64,000 nt of DNA from JBGPEQ01 sp050180895 (lineage in GTDB: Bacteria > Pseudomonadota > Alphaproteobacteria > Dongiales > Dongiaceae), in contig JBFXDS010000004.1 in assembly GCA_050180895.1 (NCBI GenBank), forward strand, positions 310,001 through 374,000, in the 5' to 3' direction. This document shows, one piece after another, positions 8,594-16,265 of the stretch. Under the pieces are notes generated by a model that was not told where the DNA came from, made no database searches, and saw only the letters and a program-made list of their open reading frames with translations. Position 1 is the stretch's first letter. Every line of letters begins with the position of its first letter. The position numbers and the translations under genes were made by a program.

Positions 8594-8628
8594 TCCAGCA
8601 TTGTGCACTAGCGTCCAGGATTTTGCAC
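8594..8628. promoter_or_regulatory. Tandem 15-base direct repeats, probable IclR operator
   Basis: Two copies of TCCAGnATTnTGCAC at 8594-8608 and 8614-8628, differing at only 2 positions, start 20 bases apart (about two helical turns, same DNA face). They lie in the gap between the divergent iclR-type gene and the first enolase-superfamily gene. Position and phasing suggest co-operative binding of the regulator. Not the same motif as the palindrome at 5072. Confidence 0.55.
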
Positions 8629-8667
8629 TGCTATCTTGGCCGCCGCGACGGGTGGTGCAGAGGGGAC

Positions 8668-9798
8668 ATGAGGATCACCGAGATCGAGGTCATCGAGCTG
8701 AGGGTGCCGGGGTGGACCGGCAACACCTTCGACGGCTCCTATGACAACTGCGTCGTGCTCGTCCATACCGATGAGGACGTCACCGGTCTCGGCGAGGTAG
8801 ACAGCGTTCCGTCGGTCATCCGCGCCATCATCGAAGCGCCGCGCTCGCACACGCATGCGATGGGTCTTCGCGAGGTCCTGGTCGGCCAGGACCCGACCGA
8901 CATCAGCGGCCTCTGGGACCGCATGTATGACGCGACGAGCTACTACGGCCGGCGCGGCGTCGTCATTCACGCGATCAGCGCCGTCGACATCGCGCTGTGG
9001 GACATCTGCGGAAAGATTCGCAACGCGCCGCTCGCCGAGCTGCTCGGCGGGCGGCGGCGCGACCGCGTACTCGCCTACGGCACGGTCTACCCGCTGGGCG
9101 AAACGCCCGACGACGTGCGGCGCAATATCGATCGCGGGCTGAAACTCGGGCTGCGGGCGATCAAGATTGTCGCCGACCCCTTCTGGCGCGACGACCTGGA
9201 CAAGACCGCCGGCCTCATCCGCGCGGCTCGCGAGCATGTCGGGCCCGATATCCGGTTGATGGTCGATGCGGCGACGGCCTGGAGCCGGGCGGAGGAAGGT
9301 CTGCCGCTGATGCCGATCTTCCGCGAGCATGGCTTCTTCTGGGTCGAGGCGCCCCTGCCGCTCGACGATCTCAAGGGCCATGCCCGCTTCCAGGGCTTCG
9401 GCGTGCCGATCGGCGGCGGCGATCTCGGGCTCACCACCCGCTTCGAATATGAAACGATGTTCGCCGTCGGGAAGATCGACATCGCGCAGCCGGACGTCAC
9501 CATGGTCGGCGGCCTCACCGAGCTGATGCGGCTCAGCGCGATGGCGCGTGGCCTCGGCAAGCGCGTCGTGACGCATGGCTACAAGTCGAACATCACCATA
9601 GCCGCCAATCTGGCGTTCCTGGCGCAGCACTGGGCGGACGAGCCGCTGGAATTCTCCACCAGCCAGTCGTCCCTGCGCTGGGAGCTGACCAACGAGAGCT
9701 TCCCGATCGACAAGGACGGCATGGTCGCCGTGCCGACGGCGCCGGGGCTGGGCGTGAGCCTCAATCGGCAGACCGTCGATCGATACCGCGTCAAATGA
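8668..9798 (+). CDS. Mandelate racemase/muconate lactonizing enzyme family protein (first of pair)
   Basis: 376-residue enolase-superfamily enzyme, cytosolic, Mg2+-dependent abstraction of a proton alpha to a carboxylate. The N-terminal capping domain runs to about residue 115 (RITEIEVIEL...GLGEVDSVP). The barrel holds Lys in RAIKIVADPF, metal ligands Asp in LMVDAATAW and Glu in FWVEAPLP, a likely third ligand in PIGGGDLG (Asp where many relatives have Glu), the His-Asp dyad Asp in AQPDVTMVGG and His in VVTHGYKSN. Start 8668 was chosen because AGAGGGG precedes it and the family N-terminus begins there; the frame is open to 8566. Racemase, epimerase and sugar-acid dehydratase are all possible. 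Confidence 0.9.
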   Translation: MRITEIEVIELRVPGWTGNTFDGSYDNCVVLVHTDEDVTGLGEVDSVPSVIRAIIEAPRSHTHAMGLREVLVGQDPTDISGLWDRMYDATSYYGRRGVVIHAISAVDIALWDICGKIRNAPLAELLGGRRRDRVLAYGTVYPLGETPDDVRRNIDRGLKLGLRAIKIVADPFWRDDLDKTAGLIRAAREHVGPDIRLMVDAATAWSRAEEGLPLMPIFREHGFFWVEAPLPLDDLKGHARFQGFGVPIGGGDLGLTTRFEYETMFAVGKIDIAQPDVTMVGGLTELMRLSAMARGLGKRVVTHGYKSNITIAANLAFLAQHWADEPLEFSTSQSSLRWELTNESFPIDKDGMVAVPTAPGLGVSLNRQTVDRYRVK

Positions 9799-9826
9799 CG
9801 CGGGCGGCACGCGGGCGGGGATCACG

Positions 9827-10996
9827 ATGACATCGGCAATAGCGCAGGTCGAGGTGATCCCCATCGTGGCGCCGGAGCAGGCACGGGACGATCTCGACGG
9901 CACGGTCGAGACGGTGATCGTCCGCATCACCGATGCGGACGGGCGCCACGGCATCGGCGAGACCGACGCGCCGGCGACGGTGGTCAAGAGCTTCATCGAG
10001 ATGCCGACGGCGCATCTATGGAGCCAAAACCTCGTCTCCCTGCTGGTCGGCGCCGACCCGATCGAGATCGCCGGCCTCTGGCAGAAGATGTACGAGGGCA
10101 CGTTCTGGCCCGGGCGGCGGGGACTCGGCATTCACGCGCTTTCGGCCATCGACATCGCCCTTCACGACCTGGCGGGCAAGCAGCTGGGCCTGCCGGCCTA
10201 CAAGCTGATGGGCGGCGCCCGGCGCGAGCGCCTGCGCCCCTATTGCACGATCTATCCGGGCCTCGCCCATGGCCGCCCGATCCACGCGCTGATGGCGGAG
10301 ATCGAGCGGCAGTTCGATGCGGCGCGGTCCAGCGGCTTCCGCGCGGTCAAGATGGAGGTGCTGTTCTACGAGCTGGTGAGCGACCGCGAGCTGGTCGACC
10401 TCATCCATGAGGGGCGGCGGATGCTCGGCGACGACGTGCTGATGGCCCTCGACTTCGGCTATCGCTGGCACAGCTGGCACGACGCGAAGTGGGTGCTCGA
10501 CCGGGTCGCCGACTGCGACATCTATTTCGCCGAGGCGACCTTGCAGCACGACGATCTGCCCGGCCATGCGCGGCTGGCTGCGCAAAGCCCGATCCGCATC
10601 TGCGGCGCCGAGGCGGCCGCCACGCGGTGGGAGATCCGCGAGTGGATCGAGACGGGCGGCGTCGCCGTCGTTCAGCCGAACATCGGACGCGGGGGCGGTC
10701 TGACCGAGATCCGCCGCATTGCCGACATGTGCGAGCTCTACGGCGCCCAGGTCGTTCCCCATGGCTGGAAGACCGGCATCACCTCGGCCGCCGGCCGGCA
10801 TTTCCAGGCTGCCTGCCCGGCCGCGCCGCTGTTCGAATACATCTCGCCGCACGTCTATCCGAGCGCGCTGCGCCGCGAGCTCGTCTCGCCCGAGCCGACG
10901 ATCGAGGACGGCGCCATGGCCCTGCCGACGGAACCGGGCCTGGGCATCGAGCTGAACGAGGACCTCGTCGAGCGCTGGCGCGTGGACAAGCGCTGA
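9827..10996 (+). CDS. Mandelate racemase/muconate lactonizing enzyme family protein (second of pair)
   Basis: 389-residue second enolase-superfamily enzyme, 28 bases after the first and probably in its operon. The capping domain (AQVEVIPIVAPEQARDDLDG, GIGETDAP) is followed by the barrel: Lys in RAVKMEVLF, metal ligands Asp in MALDFGYRW, Glu in YFAEATLQHDDL and Glu in ICGAEAAATRW, then QPNIGRGGG, and His in VPHGWKTG. At the dyad position it has Asn (QPN) rather than the Asp of the first protein, so the two probably differ in mechanism or substrate. Overall identity with the first gene is limited, so this is not a recent duplicate. The substrate is unknown; a sugar acid is plausible. Confidence 0.9.
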   Translation: MTSAIAQVEVIPIVAPEQARDDLDGTVETVIVRITDADGRHGIGETDAPATVVKSFIEMPTAHLWSQNLVSLLVGADPIEIAGLWQKMYEGTFWPGRRGLGIHALSAIDIALHDLAGKQLGLPAYKLMGGARRERLRPYCTIYPGLAHGRPIHALMAEIERQFDAARSSGFRAVKMEVLFYELVSDRELVDLIHEGRRMLGDDVLMALDFGYRWHSWHDAKWVLDRVADCDIYFAEATLQHDDLPGHARLAAQSPIRICGAEAAATRWEIREWIETGGVAVVQPNIGRGGGLTEIRRIADMCELYGAQVVPHGWKTGITSAAGRHFQAACPAAPLFEYISPHVYPSALRRELVSPEPTIEDGAMALPTEPGLGIELNEDLVERWRVDKR

Positions 10997-11242
10997 GCAA
11001 CTGGTTTCCATGCTGCGCAACCGAGTGCTAGTCGAAGTCTAGCGTTTGCGCGCGGCGTGTTGCACGGCCACCGCATGGCTGGCATGGGTAGAAAACGAGG
11101 AGTACGATGTCTGCAGCAGACGATCGGTCAACGAGTCGGAGGCCAGGGCGAGGCGAAATAAGAGTCGAGCTTCACGGCCAACTTGCCTCCATCATAAACC
11201 GCGCCAGACCGCCGAAACCGGGCGAGGATGTTATGATAGCGA

Positions 11243-11318
11243 TGGTAGCGGAGGAGGGAATCGAACCCCCGACACGCGGATTATGACCCCGCTGCTCTAC
11301 CAACTGAGCTACTCCGCC
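11243..11318 (-). tRNA. tRNA-Met (CAT), elongator type
   Basis: 76 bases including encoded CCA. Read on the minus strand: acceptor GGCGGAG pairs with CTCCGCT (G1-U72 wobble), D-arm TAGCTCAGTTGGTAGAGCA, anticodon stem GCGGG/TCCGC around loop GTCATAA giving anticodon CAT, and T-arm with GGTTCGATTCC. The lack of the initiator's paired G-C triplets in the anticodon stem and the match to known alphaproteobacterial elongator Met tRNAs support elongator rather than initiator. Confidence 0.95.
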
Positions 11319-11416
11319 ACATCTTCCCATCGGGCTGTGGGGTATATGGCCCGCCGCCCGCGCCTGTCAAGCAAGCCGCCGCGCCGGATCTACTGCGTCG
11401 CACCGGCGAAGGCCCG

Positions 11417-11783
11417 TCACACGTCGCCACGAGCGCTGGCTGACACGATGACATAGCCATCGGGATCGCGCAGCCAGATCTCGCGATGATTGGCGTTGGG
11501 ATTGACGTGCGGACCTTCGAGGATCTCGGCCGGCAAGGCGCGCGCGCGACGGCGGCCGCGAAGTCTTCGATCTGGAACCACAGGAGGACGCCGCTCCCAT
11601 AGGATTTGGCCGCAGGATCGCCCATGTGCGGATGCGCGTGCGCCTCCCAGGCATGAAGCTGAAGAATGAGCGTCCCGGTTCCGTCGACGAGCCGCTCATA
11701 CCGGCGCCGCCATGGGCGCTCCGGCAGCCGAGCAGGCGCTGATACCAGCGACTGCTCGCCGCGACGTCACGTACGGCGATCAA
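11417..11783 (-). pseudogene. VOC/glyoxalase family gene broken by frameshifts
   Basis: Reading across three frames recovers one VOC protein. The first part (IAVRDVAASSRWYQRLLGC, HGG) is read from about 11783. After a one-base loss near 11713 comes YERLVDGTGTLILQLHAW and GVLLWFQIEDFAAAVARA. A second one-base loss, in a GCGC run near 11540, leads to AEILEGPHVNPNANHREIW and LRDPDGYVIV, ending at a TGA at 11417. Upstream, an ATG-TCG-GCG is followed at once by an in-frame TGA, so the start is damaged too. Three defects in about 370 bases argue for decay rather than one sequencing slip, though assembly error in GC-rich runs is not excluded. Confidence 0.75.
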
Positions 11784-11838
11784 AGGCTGCGGTTGGCGGT
11801 TCCGTCACGCCGACATCGCCCGGCCGCGGCGGCATCGC

Positions 11839-12327
11839 TCACGCCTGCGGCGGTCGAATCCACAGATCCTCATAGTGGCTGTAGACCAGGATCTGCCCGA
11901 CCCGCCCGCCGTCGCGGGTGAACGGCAGGAACAGGGACTCGTTGCCGACATAGCGGTTGCCGGGCTTGGAGACCGGCTCGCAATCGTACAGCACGGCCCC
12001 CTCGGTCGCGACATAGCGATAGTTGTCGAGAGCGTCCTCGGCCTTGGCGGCGAAGTAGGCCTCGGCCACGCGCCGCCCCGTGGGATCGGCGCCGCGCGAC
12101 TCCACTTCGCGCGTGCCGACCAGCCGATAGACGAAATCGAGCGGCGGCCCCCACTGCACGTCGACTAGCATGATGCCCGGCAGATAGCGCGTGATGCGCG
12201 CCGGATCGAGATCGTCCCGGTGCGGCAGGGCCCGATCGCCACGCAGCGCCGCCCAATGCTCGTACATCTCGCGCACCTGCGGGCTGCAGACGTTCAGGAA
12301 GCCGAGTGTCTTGTATCGCAACGTCAT
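11839..12327 (-). CDS. PAS domain-containing protein (PAS_5-like)
   Basis: 162-residue soluble protein. It shows the layout of the PAS_5 family common in Rhodospirillales: a helical lead-in (REMYEHWAALRGDRALPHRDDLDP), then ITRYLPGIMLVDV, FVYRLVGTREVESRGADPTGR, a helical stretch, and a closing sheet (EPVSKPGNRYVGNESLFLPFT, RVGQILVYSHYEDL). The conserved Arg-Leu-Val-Gly-Thr segment is intact. Start 12327 (MTLRYKTLGF) fits the compact domain better than the longer frame to 12390. There is no output domain, so it may act as a stand-alone sensor or be structural. It lies among decayed genes but is itself undamaged. Confidence 0.7.
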   Translation of the reverse strand: MTLRYKTLGFLNVCSPQVREMYEHWAALRGDRALPHRDDLDPARITRYLPGIMLVDVQWGPPLDFVYRLVGTREVESRGADPTGRRVAEAYFAAKAEDALDNYRYVATEGAVLYDCEPVSKPGNRYVGNESLFLPFTRDGGRVGQILVYSHYEDLWIRPPQA

Positions 12328-12432
12328 GCGCCTGCCCGCCAATACGGCCGAGTGTGGCCGGAGGTTCGGAATCCGGCGCAGGCCTGTCAAGGGCCGCGAC
12401 AGCGTCCGCCCCGCCGCCGTGTTGAGCAGCCG

Positions 12433-12888
12433 TCAAAGCTCGACGGCGATGGATGCCTGTCTCGCCGTCCGGAGCGCCTGGTATAGCAAGCTCCAGTCCT
12501 GCATGACCACGATGCAGCGCGGATTGCCGCAAGGGGGCGGGCCGTGGAGACAGAACCCGCCGTCAGGAAACCCCGTCTTTACTGTCAGTTTGACCCATAC
12601 CACGCGGCCGTGCTGCCGGTGATTCGCCGATGTGCCGCCCCGATCGACGCCGTCGAAACGCTGGGCATACTCTCCCGGAAAATCGTAGATCTCGAGCGCG
12701 GCATTCTCGGCGACCGTCAGCCGATGCCCGAGCGGTCCCGCCATCTTGCCCGCGCGGAGCTCCTGCACCTTTTCCCATTCGTGAATGTGCGCGGCCTGGT
12801 GTCGCAGAGTCGCCAGGCGGATCGACCTGCCGGCCACGACGCCGACGATGACTCCGTCCCGCGGGCGGTAAGTAAGATGAGGGCCCAT
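12433..12888 (-). pseudogene. Remnant of a type VI secretion VgrG tip protein with internal deletion
   Basis: 151 codons from an ATG with a GAGGAG site 5 bases upstream. The stretch from about 12777 to 12634 reads HEWEKVQELRAGK, then LTVAENAALEIYDFPG and EYAQRFDGVDRGG. These match the recognisable end of the first gp27-like domain of VgrG proteins, where WEKTQELRSGK and IYDYPGEYAQRFDGVD occur roughly 60 residues apart. Here they are only about 20 apart, so an internal piece is gone, and the gp5-like spike is absent. Residues after RGG are unrelated. No other type VI genes are near. It could still be translated, but not as a working spike. Family recognition is from memory of VgrG sequences. 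Confidence 0.6.
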
Positions 12889-13069
12889 CGGCACTCCTCG
12901 ATCCCTCCGACGCGGGAGCATAGTGCAGCCCTCGACTCCGGATCAAGGAACCCGGCGCTCGTCGGCCCGATGTCGAATCCGGCTTCCCCCGAACGACAAG
13001 GGTGATCGAGAGCGCCTCCGGGCGGAACTGGCCGCGGCCGATGCCGATGCCGGAACATGGGAGACCGAC

Positions 13070-13804
13070 ATGAACGGAACGACACTGACCGCCGCCGCCC
13101 TCGCGGTCGCGCTTGCCGCCCCCGGATTGGCCCGCGCGGACGCCCCGACGACGGGCGAGACGCCGGTCGCCGCCGCCCCGGCCGAGACGAGGAGCGGCTA
13201 TGTCGAGGCCAACGGCGTCAACTATTTCTACCGCATCTACGGCAAGGGCGAGCCGCTGCTGCTCCTGCATGGCGGGCTCGGCTCGATCGACATGTTTGCC
13301 CCCATCCTGCCGATCCTCGCCGCGCAGCGGCAGGTGATCGGCGTCGACCTCCAGGGTCATGGCCGCACCGCGCTCGGCGAGCGTTCCATCAGCTTGATCG
13401 CCATGGGCGACGATGTGGCCGCGGTCCTAGAGGAGCTCGGCTACGGCCAGGTCGACGCGCTCGGCTATTCCATGGGCGCAGGCGTCGCCTTCCGCTTGGC
13501 CGTGCAGCACCCCGAAACCGTGCGCCGCCTGGCGCTGGTCTCGGCCGGCTTCGCCCAGGACGGCTTCTACCCGGAGATGTTGCCGATGCAGGCGCAGGTT
13601 GACGCCGCCATGGCCGACCAGATGAAGGAGACGCCGATGTACAAGTCCTACGTCGCCGTCGCGCCGAAGCCGGAGGATTTCCCGCGGCTGCTCGACCGCA
13701 TGGGCGAGCTGATGCGCACGCCCTTCGACTGGACCGACGACGTCAAGACCCTGACGATGCCGGTCGCCCGTGTCCGGCGGGATCGAAATGGAGGAGCCTG
13801 TGAC
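13070..13804 (+). pseudogene. Truncated secreted alpha/beta hydrolase running into the GFA gene
   Basis: Begins with a Sec signal peptide (TLTAAALAVALAAPGLARADA) and a good hydrolase core: oxyanion region LLLLHGGLGSIDMF, VIGVDLQGHGRT and nucleophile elbow GYSMGAG. The family continues for about 80 more residues with a strand carrying the catalytic Asp and a loop carrying the His. Here the chain is lost after TLTMPV near 13766 and reads without a stop into the following GFA protein. Thus only the Ser of the triad remains. An in-frame deletion joining two genes is the simplest explanation. Relatives with YVEANGVNYFYRIYGKG are usually lactonase- or esterase-like. Confidence 0.75.
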
Positions 13805-14248
13805 ATGACAAACCTGGAAGAAGCAGGCCACCGCACGCTTGCCGGAACGTGCCTGTGCGGCGCCGTCGAGTACGCGGTGGCGGACGCGTTCGCCTACGCT
13901 TCGAACTGCCATTGCTCGCAATGCCGGCGCGCGACCGGTGCGGCGTTCAAGCCGTTCGCCGGCATCGAGCGCGACAAGCTGCGCCTCACCAAGGGCGCGG
14001 ACAATCTCTTGGTCTTCGGCGACGACGGCAGCCACGACGCGCGCTGCAAGCGGTGCGGTTCGTTCCTCTATTCGGTCGTCCGCGACGGCGCCTTCGTGCA
14101 CGTCGCCATGGGAACCCTCGTCGACGATCCGACCATCCGCCCGACCAAGCATGTATTCGTCGGCTCCAAGGCGCCGTGGTTCACGATCACCGACGACCTG
14201 CCCCAATACGAGGAGCACGTGACGGCTGCCGGCCCCATTGCTCGATAG
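13805..14248 (+). CDS. GFA family protein (glutathione-dependent formaldehyde-activating-like, zinc-binding)
   Basis: 147 residues with the CENP-V/GFA zinc fold: CLCGAVEYAV, then CHCSQCRRATGAAF, and late CKRCGS, giving the Cys set that binds two zinc ions. Family members may bind glutathione-S-conjugates of formaldehyde or simply be zinc proteins of unknown role. It has its own ATG with a GGAGGA site 8 bases upstream, which is why it is treated as a separate gene. The frame is also continuous with the truncated hydrolase upstream, so a fused product of about 392 residues could be made. The protein appears complete at both ends. Confidence 0.88.
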   Translation: MTNLEEAGHRTLAGTCLCGAVEYAVADAFAYASNCHCSQCRRATGAAFKPFAGIERDKLRLTKGADNLLVFGDDGSHDARCKRCGSFLYSVVRDGAFVHVAMGTLVDDPTIRPTKHVFVGSKAPWFTITDDLPQYEEHVTAAGPIAR

Positions 14249-14334
14249 CGACGAGCGTTTCGGGGTCGAATCGGGGGTCAGCACATTCGGGGTCCGCGAC
14301 CGGGAGATCTCGGGGCGGGCGTCGATCGAGAGGT

Positions 14335-14901
14335 TCAGAACCCAAAAGACCGTTGAGCCGGCGGTGGTGGCGCGAGGCAAACGCCCTCCAATGCGAGCAT
14401 GCGGATCTTGGCGGTCGAGCCGCCCGGCGCCGAGAAGCCGCCGATCTTGCCGCCGGCCGCCAGAACGCGATGGCAGGGGATGAAGAGCGCCACCGGATTC
14501 CTTGCCATGGCCTCACCGACGTCGCGCGCGGCCTCCGGTCCGGCACCGAGCTCCTTTGCCAGGGTGCCGTACGTCGTCGTCCGACCCCATCCAACCCGCC
14601 GCGCCGCGGTGTAGATTTGCTTGAAGAATGCGCTCTGTTCGCTGAGGTCGAGCACGAAGTCGGCAAAATTCGTCTCGTTGCCATCGAAGTACCGCTTCAC
14701 CGCAGCGACCGCCTCCGCCACCTCCGGGGTCGGCACGCCGGGTTCGGCGCCGCCCGGCATCCGGCGCCGCAGAATCCGCTCGGTCGCCTCGGCGCCTCTC
14801 GTCGGCAACTGGAAGCGCGTGATGCCCGCACCGTTCCAGGCGATGCCGCAGAATCCGCCGGCCGTCTCGAAGACGAAGTAGTGATGCGCTATCTGGCTCA
14901 T
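14335..14901 (-). CDS. ogt: Methylated-DNA--[protein]-cysteine S-methyltransferase
   Basis: Suicide repair protein that removes O6-methyl from guanine in DNA, 188 residues. The C-terminal domain holds the helix-turn-helix (TTYGTLAKELGAGPEAARDVGEAM), the invariant NPVALFIPCHRVL with acceptor Cys, and GGFSAPGG. The N-terminal region (HYFVFETAGGFCGIAWNGAG) matches the Ogt-type companion domain. Start 14901 is preferred over 14949 because the domain begins there. The gene is alone, not beside adaA or alkB. DNA contacts in the recognition helix are normal, so it should be active. Confidence 0.93.
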   Translation of the reverse strand: MSQIAHHYFVFETAGGFCGIAWNGAGITRFQLPTRGAEATERILRRRMPGGAEPGVPTPEVAEAVAAVKRYFDGNETNFADFVLDLSEQSAFFKQIYTAARRVGWGRTTTYGTLAKELGAGPEAARDVGEAMARNPVALFIPCHRVLAAGGKIGGFSAPGGSTAKIRMLALEGVCLAPPPPAQRSFGF

Positions 14902-14985
14902 GCCGACGCTCGTGCGTTCCGATAGTTCAAGAAAAGATCGCAACGACACGGCGCTGATTCAATCCGATTCTTGCGCCATATCTGG

Positions 14986-16149
14986 CTATCGATGATGGTC
15001 CGCCCGAAAATGTCTCACGCCGCTTGTGCCGCTGCCCTCCGCGCGCGCGATCCAGCCGCCGCCGAGCAGGCGCTCGCCGTCATAGAAGACGCAGGCTTGA
15101 CCCGGGGCCACACCGTATTGCGGCTCGGCGAACGCCACGCGCGCCGCCTCGCCCGCCGTGAACACCGCCGCCGGTACGGCCGGCGTGGTCGAGCGCACCT
15201 TAACGGCGACGCCGAGTCCCCCGCCCGCCGCGGGTGCCGCGCCCAGCCAGTTCACGTCGCGCAAGCTCATCGCGACTGCCGCCAGCGCCGACTTCGGCCC
15301 CACGATCACACGCTTCCGCGCCGCGTCGAGGCGCACGACATAGAGGGGCTCGCCGCCACTCTGCGGGTCGGCGATGCCGATGCCCCGCCGCTGGCCGACG
15401 GTGAAATTGATGATGCCGTCGTGCCGCCCGAGCACGCGGCCGTCGACATGCACGATGTCGCCCGGCTCCAGGGCGCCCGGCCGCATCTTCTCCACCACTC
15501 GCGCATAGCGGCCGTCCGGCACGAAGCAGATGTCCTGGCTGTCCGGCTTATCGGCCACCGGCAGGCCGAGGCGCGCGGCCATCGCGCGCGTCTCCGCCTT
15601 GCACAAGCCACCGAGCGGGAAGCGCAGGACGTCGAGCTGCCCTCGTGTCGTCGCGAAGAGAAAGTAGCTCTGGTCGCGCGCCGCGTCGGCGGCGCGATGC
15701 AGCTCCGGCCCGCCCACGCCCGCCACGCGCCGCACATAGTGCCCGGTGGCGAGCGCCGCGGCGCCGAGGTCGCGCGCCGTCTTCACGAGGTCGCGGAACT
15801 TCACCCGCTGGTTGCAGCGCACGCAGGGGATCGGCGTCTCGCCCCGCAGGTAGCTGTCGGCGAAATCGTCCATGACGGCCGAGCGGAAGCGGCTCTCGTA
15901 GTCGAGCACGTAGTGCGGGATGCCCAGCCGGTCGGCCACGCGGCGCGCGTCGTGGATGTCCTGTCCGGCGCAGCAAGCCCCCTTGCGCCCGACGGCAGCG
16001 CCATGGTCGTAGAGCTGCAAGGTGATGCCCACGACGTCGAAGCCCGCCTGCCGCATCAAGGCAGCGGTCACCGCGCTGTCGACCCCGCCGGACATGGCGA
16101 CGACGACCCGCGCGCCGGCCGGCAGATCATGTTCCGTGCTTGCGCTCAT
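14986..16149 (-). CDS. mnmA: tRNA-specific 2-thiouridylase MnmA
   Basis: Inserts sulfur at C2 of the wobble uridine (U34) of Lys, Glu and Gln tRNAs, using ATP and a persulfide relay. 387 residues, the normal length. Seen: PP-loop ATP site MSGGVDSAVTAALM near residues 19-32, the catalytic Cys in PCVRCNQ, the second Cys in SQDICFVPDG, and the C-terminal beta-barrel domain (VGQRRGIGI). It lies close to a cysteine desulfurase cluster (from 18.1 kb) that could supply its sulfur, though not in the same operon. Confidence 0.96.
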   Translation of the reverse strand: MSASTEHDLPAGARVVVAMSGGVDSAVTAALMRQAGFDVVGITLQLYDHGAAVGRKGACCAGQDIHDARRVADRLGIPHYVLDYESRFRSAVMDDFADSYLRGETPIPCVRCNQRVKFRDLVKTARDLGAAALATGHYVRRVAGVGGPELHRAADAARDQSYFLFATTRGQLDVLRFPLGGLCKAETRAMAARLGLPVADKPDSQDICFVPDGRYARVVEKMRPGALEPGDIVHVDGRVLGRHDGIINFTVGQRRGIGIADPQSGGEPLYVVRLDAARKRVIVGPKSALAAVAMSLRDVNWLGAAPAAGGGLGVAVKVRSTTPAVPAAVFTAGEAARVAFAEPQYGVAPGQACVFYDGERLLGGGWIARAEGSGTSGVRHFRADHHR

Positions 16150-16265
16150 GGCCGCGGACTATAGGCGAAAGCCCTGTCCGCGCAATCGCCGCCGACACCG
16201 AGAGGGTATGGGCAGGCGCGGCCGCTCGCCCGATGTTTCGGGCCAACCTTCGTCGCGTATCATCA

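Noticed and set aside
11046..11456. Plus-strand frame across the tRNA
   Set aside because: It reads through the tRNA gene in antisense and has no domain.
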